NCBI RefSeq assembly: GCF_000495795.1 | Contig: NZ_AWGD01000011.1 | Location: forward strand, 203,508 to 267,507 | DNA length: 64,000 bases | Source of the DNA: Asticcacaulis sp. AC460 | Lineage (GTDB): Bacteria > Pseudomonadota > Alphaproteobacteria > Caulobacterales > Caulobacteraceae | Direction: 5' to 3' | In this document: positions 35,641 through 43,229 of the stretch, one piece after another | How the letters are laid out: each line of letters begins with the position of its first letter | How positions within the stretch are numbered: position 1 is the first letter of the stretch | Position numbers and translations under genes: made by a program | The notes under the pieces: generated by a model | What the model was told of the DNA's origin: nothing | Database searches by the model: none | What the model saw: the letters and a program-made list of their open reading frames with translations, nothing else

Positions 35641-35948
35641 CCATCCTTTGCCAGAATCAGGGCGGATTTCTGGTCTCAACTCATGTTGAGATACTTGGCC
35701 TTCGAACGATCGACTGCGCCACCGAACGGTATTTCCAGCAAGCCGTCACCCGCGCGCTTGAACATAATCTGGACGGAAGGACCGAACTTGCGACGGCCGG
35801 GTTCGAGGCCATAGCGGTCGAGATGCGCGAGGCAGGCGCCATGGCCGTTGTCGTCAACAGCGTCGCTGAAGAACCCACACCAGGTGCCTGCCTGGCCAGT
35901 ATACTCGATGCCATGCGGCTCAGCACTGCCTTGAACACACAACAGTAG
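35637..35948 (+). CDS. Small hypothetical protein coupled to the LuxR-type gene
   Basis: A 103-residue protein (MTILCQNQGGFLVSTHVEIL... to LNTQQ) starts by an ATGA overlap with the LuxR-type stop. It has an acidic, Ala-rich body, no signal peptide and no recognised domain. The coupling suggests it acts with the regulator. An XRE gene follows after 12 bases, so the three may be one operon. Confidence 0.5.
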   Translation: MTILCQNQGGFLVSTHVEILGLRTIDCATERYFQQAVTRALEHNLDGRTELATAGFEAIAVEMREAGAMAVVVNSVAEEPTPGACLASILDAMRLSTALNTQQ

Positions 35949-35960
35949 GAGTAAATTTGC

Positions 35961-36371
35961 ATGACCAAAAGCCATGTTCCCAATCCTGTGGACCTGCATG
36001 TCGGCGCCCGCGTCCGGATGCGCCGGAAATTCCTGAAAATGAGCCAGCAGGATCTGGCCGACTCGCTGGACCTGACCTTTCAGCAGGTTCAGAAGTACGA
36101 GCGAGGTGCCAACCGTATCAGTGCTTCCAAGCTTCACCAGACAAGCCAGGCCTTGAGAACGCCTATCGAGTATTTCTTCGAAGGCCTGGGTGAAATAGCC
36201 CCGATCGCTGGGTTTTCCGATTCCGATTCAGAACAGTTCGTACACGGTTTCCTTGTGACGACGGACGGCATCGAACTGGCGGAAGCGTTTCCGCGAGTCA
36301 AGGACGGAAAGGTCAGGCGAAAGATACTGGACCTTGTGCGCTCGCTGGGAAGCACAGAGAACCACCTGTAA
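35961..36371 (+). CDS. XRE family transcriptional regulator
   Basis: The 136-residue protein has a lambda-repressor-like helix-turn-helix (about residues 15-70: SQQDLADSLDLTFQQVQKYE, then NRISASKL) of the small alphaproteobacterial type, plus a short C-terminal region. AGGAG precedes the start. It lies just behind the LuxR-type and small genes. Targets are unknown. Confidence 0.85.
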   Translation: MTKSHVPNPVDLHVGARVRMRRKFLKMSQQDLADSLDLTFQQVQKYERGANRISASKLHQTSQALRTPIEYFFEGLGEIAPIAGFSDSDSEQFVHGFLVTTDGIELAEAFPRVKDGKVRRKILDLVRSLGSTENHL

Positions 36372-36556
36372 GGAACCACCATAGCCGTTCCGGTGAAGGT
36401 CGACTCTTCGTGAACACCGGTGGACTCAAACGGTGGAACTCGCAGACAGAAACGGAAAGAAACGGCCTGAATTTCCGCATTGCCTGCCTGTTCAGGCTTC
36501 ACACGTGCGCTCATTACGGTTAGTCCTGTCCTCAGGGCTATCCAGGGGAAAAATCC

Positions 36557-37807
36557 ATGCACGTTTTGAAGACTCATCTGAAAGTTGCCGCAGCGGCTAT
36601 CCTCGCCCTGACCGTGCCGGCCATAACCCACGCCGAAAATGTGATCGGCATGGGCAACATGACCAAGGGCTATACCTATTACAATCTCCCGGGCACGACA
36701 GCCGCCGACCATAACGACGCCGTTACGGCCTGCGCCGCGGAAGCCTATAAGGCGCGCTCCTACGATGCCGAACTGCGCGATGGCCCCTCCACGGTCTACA
36801 GCAACAACAACTACTCGGTCGCCGGCATCATCGGCAGCGCCATCGGCGATGCCATCGTCGATGATATGATCTCCGCCTGGGGCCGCGGCGTCTACGCCGC
36901 CGCCTTCGAAAACTGCATGGTCGTCCGTGGCTGGCGGGTCGTTCGCCTGCCGGAAGCCGAGGGCAAGGACCTCTGGATGAACCCGGCACCCGATATCGCA
37001 GCCCGCATCGCGCCATGGACCGGCGCGGAGCAGCCCCATGGCGAAGTCGTCCGTATCTGGAAGAACGACGCCGCCTCGGCGGCCACCCGCTACCTCTACT
37101 TCCGCCCGGCTCACGACAAATACGGCCTCCTCAGCCTCACCGCCGGCACCGGTACGTCCCTGGCCAGGGTGACCCTGGCCCCGCCGCAAAAGCCAGTCAT
37201 CATCGGGATCGACCCGAAATGGCCGGAAAAGGACCTGACCCCGGATCAGATCGCCGCCGCCCTGCCCGAGGCCGGCGTCATCGTCATCCGGCTCAAGGGC
37301 GCCAGCAACAAGACCGGCCTCCGCCTTACCCTGGCGCGCATGGGCGCGGACAAGGACGTGCTGCCGTCGACCGTCGACCATGCGCCCGATGTGCTGACGG
37401 TCACCGGGGCGATCAAGGGCAAGGACAAGGATGGCGTGTTTGTCGCCTTCACCGCGCCGCCGGGGCGCTGGCGGATCGCCTCGATTGCCGCAATGCCGGA
37501 AATCGGCTTCTGCATGGGCTCGCCGTCCTTTCCAATCGAGGCCGGCGAAGTGGTTTATGCCGGCACTTTCGACCTTTCGGCCGCGGACCTCGGGCCTGAC
37601 CTGTCACTCGATGCAGCCAAGGCGTGGCTGGCCGGCAAGCCGGCGGCGGACACCATCCGCCAGGCCGCTTACACCAACGGCAGCCTGGGCCCGTGCGGCT
37701 ATAACGGCCTCTACGCCCTGGAAATCAAGGGCGCGCCCTTCGATCCGGACTATCACTGGGGCAGCGCGGCAAAGGCGCCGAAACCTACAGAAGCCACGCC
37801 CCAGTAG
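36557..37807 (+). CDS. Periplasmic protein of unknown function
   Basis: A signal peptide (residues 1-26, ending THA) is followed by a mature protein of about 390 residues with a Gly-rich hydrophobic stretch (AGIIGSAIGDAIVDDMI, about 95-111) and a C-terminal beta-rich part (GRWRIASIAAMPEIGF). The paired Cys residues (TACAAEAY, ENCMVV; GFCMG, GPCGY) may form disulfides. I recognise no family. It stands alone between the regulator group and the M24 peptidase. Confidence 0.6.
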   Translation: MHVLKTHLKVAAAAILALTVPAITHAENVIGMGNMTKGYTYYNLPGTTAADHNDAVTACAAEAYKARSYDAELRDGPSTVYSNNNYSVAGIIGSAIGDAIVDDMISAWGRGVYAAAFENCMVVRGWRVVRLPEAEGKDLWMNPAPDIAARIAPWTGAEQPHGEVVRIWKNDAASAATRYLYFRPAHDKYGLLSLTAGTGTSLARVTLAPPQKPVIIGIDPKWPEKDLTPDQIAAALPEAGVIVIRLKGASNKTGLRLTLARMGADKDVLPSTVDHAPDVLTVTGAIKGKDKDGVFVAFTAPPGRWRIASIAAMPEIGFCMGSPSFPIEAGEVVYAGTFDLSAADLGPDLSLDAAKAWLAGKPAADTIRQAAYTNGSLGPCGYNGLYALEIKGAPFDPDYHWGSAAKAPKPTEATPQ

Positions 37808-37837
37808 GTTCCCCCGACTTGGCCGTTCGTCGGACGC

Positions 37838-39019
37838 CTACACCCGGTCGATCGCCGGCTGGGGTTCGGTGAACCATGCCGCGCCTGACTCGGTGACGTA
37901 CATGTGGTCTTCCAGCCGGACGCCGAAGCGCTCCGGCACCACGATCATCGGCTCGTTCGAGAAGCACATCCCCGGCGCCAGCGGCGTCTTGTCGCCGCGC
38001 ACCAGATAGGCCGGCTCATGGATGCTCAGGCCGATGCCGTGCCCGGTGCGGTGCGGTGTCCCCGGCAGTTGGTAGTCCGGCCCCAAACCATGTTTTTCGA
38101 GCACCGCCCGCGCCGCATAGTCGACCGCCTCGCACGGCAGACCGACCTCGACGCGCGCGAACGCCGCCGCCTGCGCATCCTTTTCGATCTCCCAGATGCG
38201 GCGATGTTTTTCATCTACCTTGCCGAAACTGTAGGTCCGCGTGATGTCCGAGGTATAGCCCTGGACGTAGCAGCCGGTATCGACCAGGACCAGATCATCC
38301 TCTCGCAGGCTCTGCACGCCCGGCAGGCCATGCGGAAAGGCCGTTCCTCGCCCAAACTGGACGATGCAAAACGAATTGCCCGCCGCCCCCATCTTCCTGT
38401 GCGCTGCCTCGATGAAGTTGGTCACCTCGACCGTCGTAATCCCCTCATGCAGCATCCGCGCCGTCGCGCGATGCACCTCCAGCGTCATCGACTTGGCCTG
38501 CTGCATCAGGGCCAGTTCGGCCGCCGACTTGTACATCCGGCAGCCATTGATCACCGCCGACGCCTCGACAATCTCCAAACCTGACTCGCGGCCCAGCCGG
38601 TGCACCATATCGAACGACATGGCCGGATCGACAGCCAGCTTCGACACCCCCCAGTCCTTCATCGCCTGCCCCACCAAAGCCGACGGGCTCTCATGCTCAT
38701 GCCACAGGCGATAGTCGCAGGCGATCTGCATATCGGCCTCGACCGAGCCGCGCTCGAAATACGGACAGATCAGGATCGGCTCACCATCGACCGGCAGCAA
38801 CAGCGCAATCAGCCGCTCCGACGCGCCCCACGGCAGGCCGGCGAAGTAGCGCAGCGACGCCCCTGCCCCGACCAGCAGCGCATTGGCGCCCATGTCCCGG
38901 GTCAGCCGCCGCGCCTTGTCCAACCGACCCAGGCGTTCCGCAAGGGTAATGGCCGGCGCCGGATCGGCCGGCGGCAACAACCGCGCCAGTTCGGCTTCGA
39001 TAGTCGATGATCCGATCAT
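37838..39019 (-). CDS. M24 family Xaa-Pro peptidase
   Basis: The 393-residue protein has a creatinase-like N-terminal domain and a pita-bread catalytic domain with all five metal ligands: D247 (VDTG), D258 (SDITRT), H327 (HGIG), E356 (NEPM) and E370 (LED). M24 enzymes of this size cleave Xaa-Pro bonds. It lacks a signal peptide, so it is cytoplasmic. Its ATG overlaps the stop of the D-hydroxyproline oxidase gene by four bases (ATGA), so both share the transcript from operator site D. It would release Pro or Hyp from imported small peptides. Confidence 0.85.
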   Translation of the reverse strand: MIGSSTIEAELARLLPPADPAPAITLAERLGRLDKARRLTRDMGANALLVGAGASLRYFAGLPWGASERLIALLLPVDGEPILICPYFERGSVEADMQIACDYRLWHEHESPSALVGQAMKDWGVSKLAVDPAMSFDMVHRLGRESGLEIVEASAVINGCRMYKSAAELALMQQAKSMTLEVHRATARMLHEGITTVEVTNFIEAAHRKMGAAGNSFCIVQFGRGTAFPHGLPGVQSLREDDLVLVDTGCYVQGYTSDITRTYSFGKVDEKHRRIWEIEKDAQAAAFARVEVGLPCEAVDYAARAVLEKHGLGPDYQLPGTPHRTGHGIGLSIHEPAYLVRGDKTPLAPGMCFSNEPMIVVPERFGVRLEDHMYVTESGAAWFTEPQPAIDRV

Positions 39020-40242
39020 TGAAAATGCTCCCCAAATCTTTGCAACGAGAAAGCCATAGGCGACTCGCCGCTGTCGATCATATCGGCAACGATCTCACCC
39101 GTCACCGGCCCGAGCGTCAAACCCAGATGCTGGTGCCCGAAGGCATACCAGAGCTTGTCCTTCAACCGCCCGATCGCCGGCAGATAATCCGGGAAGGTCG
39201 GCCGCGCGCCGATCCAGGTCGCCGCGTCCTCCACCGGACCGAACGGCAGGCCCAGGGCCGTCACATGCTTACGCAGCTTCGACCACTTGCCGGCATCGGG
39301 CGGATCGTCGACTCCGGCGAATTCGACGAAGCTGGCCGCGCGCAAACCACCTTCGAAGCCGGTGACGATCATCGACCGGTCTTCAAATACGACCGGCGGC
39401 AAACCGTCCGGCCAGCCGTGGGCCTTTGACTGGATATGATAGCCGCGCTCGGCGACGATCGGCACGCGCGCGCCCAAGGCTTCCAGCAACGGCTTGGACC
39501 GCACCCCGGCGCTGACCACGACCGCATCGGCGATCAGGGTTTCACCACCGGTCAGCACCACCACACCGTCGCCAACCCGCGCCACGCGCTCGCGCAACAC
39601 CCGGCCGCCGCGTTCGGCGAACTTGGCTTCCATCGTCGCCAACAACCGCGCCGGATCAGCGATCTGACCGGTATTTTCAAAGCGAATCGCCCCGGCGATA
39701 TTGGCCGTGGTGATCCGGCGCAATTCCGACAATTCGTCTTCGGTCACGACATGAAAACGGGCATCGCCGGTATCGCTCGACTGCCAGGACTTCAGACCCG
39801 CGGCTGCCGAGGCCGGCGTCTCCCACACGACATAATGGCCGTCCTGACGCAACAGATCCGGGGCACCGATATCCACCACCCGGCGCTGCCATGCCGGCAT
39901 GGCCTGGGCGATCAGGGCCGACAAGGCCGCCTTGCCGCGCGCGAATCTCTGCGGACTCGCCGCCTTCAGCAAACCCAGAGAAAACGGTAACCAATGCCCG
40001 ACCGCCTTCGCCGGCAGCCCCAAAGCCCCGCGCGGATACAGCCGCCGCCACGCCGACCTGACCATCGCCATCGAGGCCAGGGGCTCGACCTGTTCTATGG
40101 CGACATGGCCCGCATTGCCGTACGAAGCGCCCGTCCGGACCGCTTCAGGCTCTATCAATGTGACCGAAAATCCCTTACTCTGTAAGGCGAGCGCAACATT
40201 AAGACCGACGATGCCGCCGCCGGTAACAATTGCGTGTGCCAT
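39016..40242 (-). CDS. D-hydroxyproline oxidase/dehydrogenase (DadA-type flavoprotein)
   Basis: The 408-residue protein starts with the FAD motif GGGIVGLNVALAL, then ASYGNAGHV and a C-terminal FGHQHLGLTLGPVTGE flavin-binding segment as in DadA. In hydroxyproline catabolism a DadA-type enzyme oxidises cis-4-hydroxy-D-proline to delta1-pyrroline-4-hydroxy-2-carboxylate. The assignment rests on its neighbours, the epimerase and the DapA-type deaminase. It is divergent from the deaminase gene across operator site D. A general D-amino acid dehydrogenase is the alternative. Confidence 0.8.
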   Translation of the reverse strand: MAHAIVTGGGIVGLNVALALQSKGFSVTLIEPEAVRTGASYGNAGHVAIEQVEPLASMAMVRSAWRRLYPRGALGLPAKAVGHWLPFSLGLLKAASPQRFARGKAALSALIAQAMPAWQRRVVDIGAPDLLRQDGHYVVWETPASAAAGLKSWQSSDTGDARFHVVTEDELSELRRITTANIAGAIRFENTGQIADPARLLATMEAKFAERGGRVLRERVARVGDGVVVLTGGETLIADAVVVSAGVRSKPLLEALGARVPIVAERGYHIQSKAHGWPDGLPPVVFEDRSMIVTGFEGGLRAASFVEFAGVDDPPDAGKWSKLRKHVTALGLPFGPVEDAATWIGARPTFPDYLPAIGRLKDKLWYAFGHQHLGLTLGPVTGEIVADMIDSGESPMAFSLQRFGEHFQ

Positions 40243-40280
40243 GTGATACTATCCTTGTTGCATCTCGCTATCGCATATTG

Positions 40281-40291
40281 TATACGGTATA
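40281..40291. promoter_or_regulatory. GntR-type operator, site D
   Basis: TATACGGTATA, perfect palindrome, 34-39 bases from both divergent starts (D-hydroxyproline oxidase and DapA-type deaminase). Confidence 0.8.
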
Positions 40292-40324
40292 TGTTCTTAC
40301 GCAAGCTTCCAGGAGCCTATTATA

Positions 40325-41239
40325 ATGACCATCGACTGGCACGGCGTGTTTCCTGCCGTAACCACGCAATTCCGAGAAGATCTTTCGATCGATTTTAAAG
40401 ACACCCAGCGCGTTGTCGATGATCTTATCCGTGACGGCGTAACCGGCATTATCGCCATGGGCACCTGCGGCGAAAACAATTCCCTGACCGCCGAGGAAAA
40501 GCGCGAACTGCTCAAGGCGATCGTCGAGGTCGTCAAGGGCCGCGTCCCCGTCGTCACCGGCGTGTCCGAATTCACCACCCCTCTGGCCCAGGCCTGGGTC
40601 CGTGACGCCGAGGCCATCGGCGCCGACGGCCTGATGCTGCTGCCGGCCATGGTCTATGTCCCCAAGCCCGAGGAACTGGTCGCGCACTTCACCCAGGTCG
40701 CCAATGCCACCAAGCTGCCGATCATGCTGTACAACAACCCGACCGCCTACCGGGTCAATATCGGCAACGACGTCCTGGAAGCGTTGAAGCCGGTCAAAAA
40801 CATCGTCGCGGTCAAGGAATCGGCGGCCGATACCCGCCGCTTCACCGACCTCTACAATGCCTTCGGCAGCCGTTATGTCATCTTCGCCGGCCTCGACGAC
40901 GTCGCCTTCGAAGGCCTGCTGCTGGGCGCCCAGGGCTGGGTTTCCGGCCTGACCTCGGCCTTCCCGCACGAATCCGTCATGCTCGTAAAGGCGCTCGAAG
41001 CCGGCGACATCGCCACTGCGCGCGAAATCTACCGCTGGTTCCTGCCGCTGCTGCACCTGGACGCCGAGCACGACCTGGTTCAGTCGATCAAGCTGGCCGA
41101 ACAGATCATGGGCCGTGGTTCGGAACGTGTGCGCATGCCGCGCATGCCGCTGACCGGCGCCCGCCGCGCCGAGGTCACGGCCATGGTCGAAAAGGCCGCC
41201 GCGACCCGTCCGTCGCTGAAGATCACCAAAGCCGCCTGA
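40325..41239 (+). CDS. DapA-family delta1-pyrroline-4-hydroxy-2-carboxylate deaminase (probable)
   Basis: The 304-residue protein is a class I aldolase-like barrel with the Schiff-base Lys K164 (AVKESA), Tyr Y136 (MLYNNPTAYR) and GTCGENNSL at about 46-54 where dihydrodipicolinate synthase has GTTGE. In hydroxyproline pathways such a DapA homologue deaminates the cyclic imine to 2-oxoglutarate semialdehyde. The position between oxidase and epimerase genes supports this. The next enzyme, 2-oxoglutarate semialdehyde dehydrogenase, is not in the window. Confidence 0.8.
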   Translation: MTIDWHGVFPAVTTQFREDLSIDFKDTQRVVDDLIRDGVTGIIAMGTCGENNSLTAEEKRELLKAIVEVVKGRVPVVTGVSEFTTPLAQAWVRDAEAIGADGLMLLPAMVYVPKPEELVAHFTQVANATKLPIMLYNNPTAYRVNIGNDVLEALKPVKNIVAVKESAADTRRFTDLYNAFGSRYVIFAGLDDVAFEGLLLGAQGWVSGLTSAFPHESVMLVKALEAGDIATAREIYRWFLPLLHLDAEHDLVQSIKLAEQIMGRGSERVRMPRMPLTGARRAEVTAMVEKAAATRPSLKITKAA

Positions 41240-41250
41240 GGAATAAGGAT

Positions 41251-41403
41251 GGAGTTTGTTCTTCTCCCTCCCTGCTTGCGGGGAGGGGGGACCGCGAAGC
41301 GGTGGGTGGGGCTTTACCGTCAGTGGAATAGCCCCCTCCGTCTCAGTGCTTCGCACTGATCCACCTCCCCCGTAAACAGGGGAGGAGGCAGTTAGCAAGC
41401 TCC
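41251..41403. repeat. Family 1 dispersed palindromic repeat, long copy
   Basis: GGAGTTTGTTCTTCTCCCTC at the left is inverted at the right end near 41384-41403 (GCAGTTAGCAAGCTCC). Internal arms GGGGAGGGGGGACC and CCACCTCCCCCG also pair. It sits between the deaminase and epimerase genes, which could therefore be separate or attenuated transcripts. Confidence 0.75.
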
Positions 41404-41468
41404 ATATAATTGCGTTTTCGGGGCGGGTTGCACATAAGCAAGCCGCCCTGTCTATTTGGAGCCCCGCC

Positions 41469-42467
41469 ATGCGCCATACCTTCTTTGCCATCGATGGCCA
41501 CACTGCCGGCAATCCGGTTCGTCTCGTCGCCGGCGGCGCGCCGCTGCTCAAGGGCAATTCCATGTCCGAACGCCGCCAGGATTTCCTGTCGCGCTTCGAC
41601 TGGATTCGCACCGGGCTGTGCTTCGAGCCGCGCGGCCACGACATGATGTCGGGTGGCTTCCTCTATCCGCCCACGCTTGACGATACCGACGCCGGCATCC
41701 TGTTCATCGAGACCTCGGGCTGCCTGCCGATGTGCGGCCACGGCACGATCGGCATCGTCACCTTCGCGCTGGAAAACGGCCTGATCACCCCCAGGACTCC
41801 GGGCAAGCTGAAACTCGAAGTCCCCGCCGGCATCATCAACATCGACTATACGACGCAAGGCAACCGCGTCACCTCGGTCAAGATCACCAATGTCCCGGCC
41901 TATCTGGCCCAGACCGGCATCGAGATCGACGTCCCCGACTTCGGCACCCTGACTTTGGATGTCTCCTACGGCGGCAACTACTACGCCATCATCGAGACGC
42001 AAGGGTCCTATACCGGCCTCGACGACCTGGGCGCCGCCCGAATCATCGAACTCAGCCGCACCATCCGCCAACTGGTCCGCGAAACGTACGAACCCGTCCA
42101 TCCGCTCGACCCGACCATCCGCGGCGTCAGCCACGTCCTGTGGGCCGACAAACCAAAACATGACGGCGCCGACGGCCGCAACGCGGTTTTTTACGGCGAC
42201 CGCGCCATCGATCGCTCGCCCTGCGGCACCGGGACATCGGCCCGTCTGGCCCATCTCCACGCCAAGGGTAAACTGAAGGTCGGCGATCGTTTTATCCATG
42301 AAAGCTATATCTGCAGCCGATTTACCGGCCGCGTCGAGGCCGAGACCGACCTGAACGGACAGAAGGCGATCATCCCCTCAATCGAGGGTTCGGCCATAGC
42401 TACCGGCTTCAACAACCTCTGGATCGACCGCGAGGACACATTCTGGGCCGGTTTCCAGGTGATTTAA
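41469..42467 (+). CDS. 4-hydroxyproline 2-epimerase (proline racemase family)
   Basis: The 332-residue protein has both catalytic Cys residues: C89 in PMCGHGTIG and C252 in DRSPCGTGTSA. Two Cys residues indicate an epimerase or racemase rather than trans-3-hydroxyproline dehydratase, which has Ser or Thr at the first position. It converts trans-4-hydroxy-L-proline to cis-4-hydroxy-D-proline, the oxidase substrate. It lies in the same direction as the deaminase gene, behind a repeat, and is followed by the GntR gene. Proline racemase is the alternative, but the neighbours favour hydroxyproline. Confidence 0.85.
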   Translation: MRHTFFAIDGHTAGNPVRLVAGGAPLLKGNSMSERRQDFLSRFDWIRTGLCFEPRGHDMMSGGFLYPPTLDDTDAGILFIETSGCLPMCGHGTIGIVTFALENGLITPRTPGKLKLEVPAGIINIDYTTQGNRVTSVKITNVPAYLAQTGIEIDVPDFGTLTLDVSYGGNYYAIIETQGSYTGLDDLGAARIIELSRTIRQLVRETYEPVHPLDPTIRGVSHVLWADKPKHDGADGRNAVFYGDRAIDRSPCGTGTSARLAHLHAKGKLKVGDRFIHESYICSRFTGRVEAETDLNGQKAIIPSIEGSAIATGFNNLWIDREDTFWAGFQVI

Positions 42468-42534
42468 TTTCGTTGATAATTCAACGATTCGGACTTAGCA
42501 CTTGCTAACTGGGGCAAACCGTAGCTTAATTTGG

Positions 42535-42545
42535 TATACTGTATA
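42535..42545. promoter_or_regulatory. GntR-type operator, site E
   Basis: TATACTGTATA, perfect 5-1-5 palindrome with a T centre, 28 bases upstream of the GntR gene start. It suggests autorepression. Confidence 0.75.
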
Positions 42546-42572
42546 TCAGAGCTCGTCCGGGGCGGGAACCTA

Positions 42573-43229
42573 ATGTCGATTGTTGTCCAAACCCTTTCGG
42601 AACAGATCTATACCCTGATGCGCGACCGCATCATCACCGGCGACATGCCGGTGGACACGGCGATCCGCCAGGACGCCCTGGCGGCCGAGCTTGGGGTCAG
42701 CAAGATTCCTCTGCGCGAGGCCTTTGCCCGCCTGGAGCAGGACGGCCTGCTTTTGTACATCACCAACCGCGGCTTCTTCGTCCGTCCGCTGTCAGCGGAA
42801 GAGGTCGAGGAGGTCTACGACCTGCGCCTGAAGATCGAGCCCGACGCCGTCGCCCTGGCCTCCTCCATGGCCACCGAAGCCGACAAGAAGGCCGCCTATA
42901 ACGCCCTGATGGCGCTGGACGAGGTCATGGTGTCGGACAAGTCGAAGGTCGGCCGGAAGAACCGCGCCTACCACATGGCCCTCGTCAAGCCGATCCAGCG
43001 CCCGATCACCATCCAGGTCGTCGAACGGCTGAACATCATTTCCGAGCGCTATGTCGGCAAGCACCTGGAGCCGGCCGGCCGCGACAGCCGCGCTCATGAT
43101 GAACACACGGCGATGTACGAGTTGTGGGCCTCGGGCAAGTCGAAGGACGTCGCCGACATGATGGCGCAACACATCGGCCAGACCCTGGAAGACCTGCGCA
43201 AGCAGTTCGAACTGGAGAAGGCGGGTTAA
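42573..43229 (+). CDS. GntR family (FCD domain) regulator, candidate master repressor
   Basis: The 218-residue protein has a GntR winged helix (about residues 5-70: LRDRIITGD-like region, LAAELGVSKIPLREAFARLEQDG) and an FCD effector domain with likely metal His/Asp residues (YHMAL, HDEHTAM). The ATG start at 42573 is preferred because the frame upstream runs through operator site E. FCD-GntR proteins bind AT-rich palindromes with TAC/GTA cores, as in the boxes of this window. The effector is probably hydroxyproline or a pathway imine, inferred from the adjacent genes. No other GntR gene is in the window. Confidence 0.85.
   Translation: MSIVVQTLSEQIYTLMRDRIITGDMPVDTAIRQDALAAELGVSKIPLREAFARLEQDGLLLYITNRGFFVRPLSAEEVEEVYDLRLKIEPDAVALASSMATEADKKAAYNALMALDEVMVSDKSKVGRKNRAYHMALVKPIQRPITIQVVERLNIISERYVGKHLEPAGRDSRAHDEHTAMYELWASGKSKDVADMMAQHIGQTLEDLRKQFELEKAG

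Noticed and set aside
41469..42467. Trans-3-hydroxyproline dehydratase
   Set aside because: Dehydratases have Ser or Thr in place of the first catalytic Cys; here both positions are Cys (C89, C252), which indicates an epimerase or racemase.
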